This document shows positions 6,308 to 6,689 of a DNA stretch of 6,689 bases, piece after piece; the stretch's first letter is position 1; each line of letters starts with the position of its first letter. The notes under the pieces are model-generated. The model saw only the letters and a list, made by a program, of their open reading frames with translations. It had not been told where the DNA came from and ran no database searches. This DNA is from Pseudomonadota bacterium (GTDB taxonomy: Bacteria; Pseudomonadota; Gammaproteobacteria; SZUA-229). The stretch spans positions 1 to 6,689 of the forward strand of contig JADFWF010000370.1 in assembly GCA_015222965.1 (NCBI GenBank), given 5' to 3'. The position numbers were made by a program, and so were the translations under genes.

Positions 6308-6425
6308 GTTGGCAGTTTGCAGTCATCAGTTGGCAGAAAAAGCAAAAACCATCATCTGCGCCGCTGAAAACACAGGTTTTTAGTCTTTTTGTTTTTAACT
6401 GATGACTGCCAACTGCAAACTGACA
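6308..6425. repeat. Heptamer-module long inverted repeat downstream of panD
   Basis: The left arm (6308-6336) reads in steps of 7 as GTTGGCA, GTTTGCA, GTCATCA, GTTGGCA. The right arm (6398-6425) reads ACTGATG, ACTGCCA, ACTGCAA, ACTGACA. The outer 14 bases (6310-6323 with 6412-6425) pair at 13 of 14 positions. The inner modules occur in swapped order, so full pairing needs a bulge. Inside, AAAAACC (6344-6350) pairs with GGTTTTT (6375-6381). The T-rich stretch TTAGTCTTTTTGT (6380-6392) matches the core of the 3992-4059 hairpin apart from one extra T. It lies between panD and a gene pointing the opposite way. Confidence 0.85.
6308..6425. terminator. Possible bidirectional terminator formed by the repeat hairpin
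   Basis: The element sits between the end of panD and the end of the convergent small ORF, folds as a long stem, and has A-rich and T-rich inner arms. That is a reasonable place for termination in both directions. It is not a classic intrinsic terminator, because no uninterrupted T-run directly follows a compact GC stem. The role is inferred from position and symmetry. Confidence 0.35.
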
Positions 6426-6509
6426 ATTTCTCCTAAGGCTCAATTACAGAAGTCCGATCCCTTGCATTAACCACTGGTTCAGGTTTGAACAAATACACCA
6501 GAAGAAAAT

Positions 6510-6665
6510 TTACAGCTCTTTATTTTCCTTTTTGAGCTGTTGCTGTTTTATCTCTTTGAGTTCTTCTTCATTGTTGCAAAATTCGATCTCTGCAATATCG
6601 ATGTTCGGCGTGGTTAATTTCTCGTCGCACTCATCAGTATTGTTACAGTCTGAACAACTTTTCAT
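6510..6665 (-). CDS. Small Cys-containing hypothetical protein, possibly the C-terminal part of a longer gene
   Basis: I do not recognise this 51-aa ORF. Reading from the ATG at 6665, the protein begins MKSCSDCNNTDECDEK, with cysteines at 4, 7, 13 and 30. The first two form a CxxC pair, which could bind a metal or form a disulphide. The middle is acidic, and the C-terminal third (EEELKEIKQQQLKKENKEL) is a highly charged sequence likely to form a helix. There is no membrane segment. The reading frame stays open upstream to the window edge at 6689 (SVGDIQRQ before the Met), so the true start may lie outside. A GGAG lies 14 nt before this ATG, rather far. It converges on panD and ends about 85 nt from the repeat hairpin. 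Non-random composition suggests it is real, but coding status is moderate. Confidence 0.5.
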   Translation of the reverse strand: MKSCSDCNNTDECDEKLTTPNIDIAEIEFCNNEEELKEIKQQQLKKENKEL

Positions 6666-6689
6666 CTGTCGTTGTATGTCTCCAACACT

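Noticed and set aside
6282..6383. 33-codon plus-strand ORF starting right after the panD stop (ATG at 6282, TAG at 6381)
   Set aside because: Much of it is the translation of the repeat's left arm and A-rich loop, it has no ribosome binding site and no recognisable motif. I treat it as chance.
5994..6443. 149-codon minus-strand ORF opposite panD
   Set aside because: It covers panD, whose catalytic residues are complete, and continues through the repeat hairpin. The translation has no family features.

Overview
The window looks like the chromosome of a gammaproteobacterium, or a close proteobacterial relative. It has moderate GC, long housekeeping genes all on the plus strand, and protein motifs close to the E. 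coli/Pseudomonas versions of PcnB, FolK, PanB, PanC and PanD. The gene order pcnB-folK-(deoxynucleoside kinase)-panB-panC-panD is an extended form of the pcnB-folK-panB-panC order known from gammaproteobacteria. I cannot name the genus from sequence alone.

Layout. Positions 1-24 are a tandem heptamer repeat cut by the window edge. Then come a NUDIX hydrolase (32-466), a class I SAM-dependent O-methyltransferase with a TTG start (575-1243), poly(A) polymerase I pcnB (1289-2743), folK with a GTG start (2794-3315), a deoxynucleoside kinase overlapping folK by 4 bp (3312-3989), a heptamer-repeat hairpin (3992-4059), panB (4068-4886), panC with a TTG start (4907-5803), a 97-bp gap with candidate promoters, and panD (5901-6281). 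Another heptamer-repeat hairpin (6308-6425) follows. A small Cys-containing ORF on the minus strand (6510-6665) faces the pan genes and is open to the right window edge.

How the genes work together. PanB and PanC make ketopantoate and pantothenate, and PanD supplies the beta-alanine that PanC needs, so the pantothenate (coenzyme A precursor) branch is present except for ketopantoate reductase (PanE or IlvC). FolK is a folate biosynthesis step that shares one-carbon logic with PanB, which uses methylene-tetrahydrofolate. PcnB polyadenylates RNA. The kinase salvages deoxynucleosides. The NUDIX protein and methyltransferase are accessory enzymes whose substrates cannot be fixed from sequence.

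I see no clear new multi-gene system. The most unusual signal is non-coding. Three intergenic sites carry period-7 repeats built on a CCAACNN unit. Two of them fold into long imperfect hairpins sharing a TTAGTCTTTT core, and one sits 8 nt upstream of panB, where a ribosome binding site should be. A second unexpected structure is a perfect 12-bp inverted repeat inside the first codons of pcnB.
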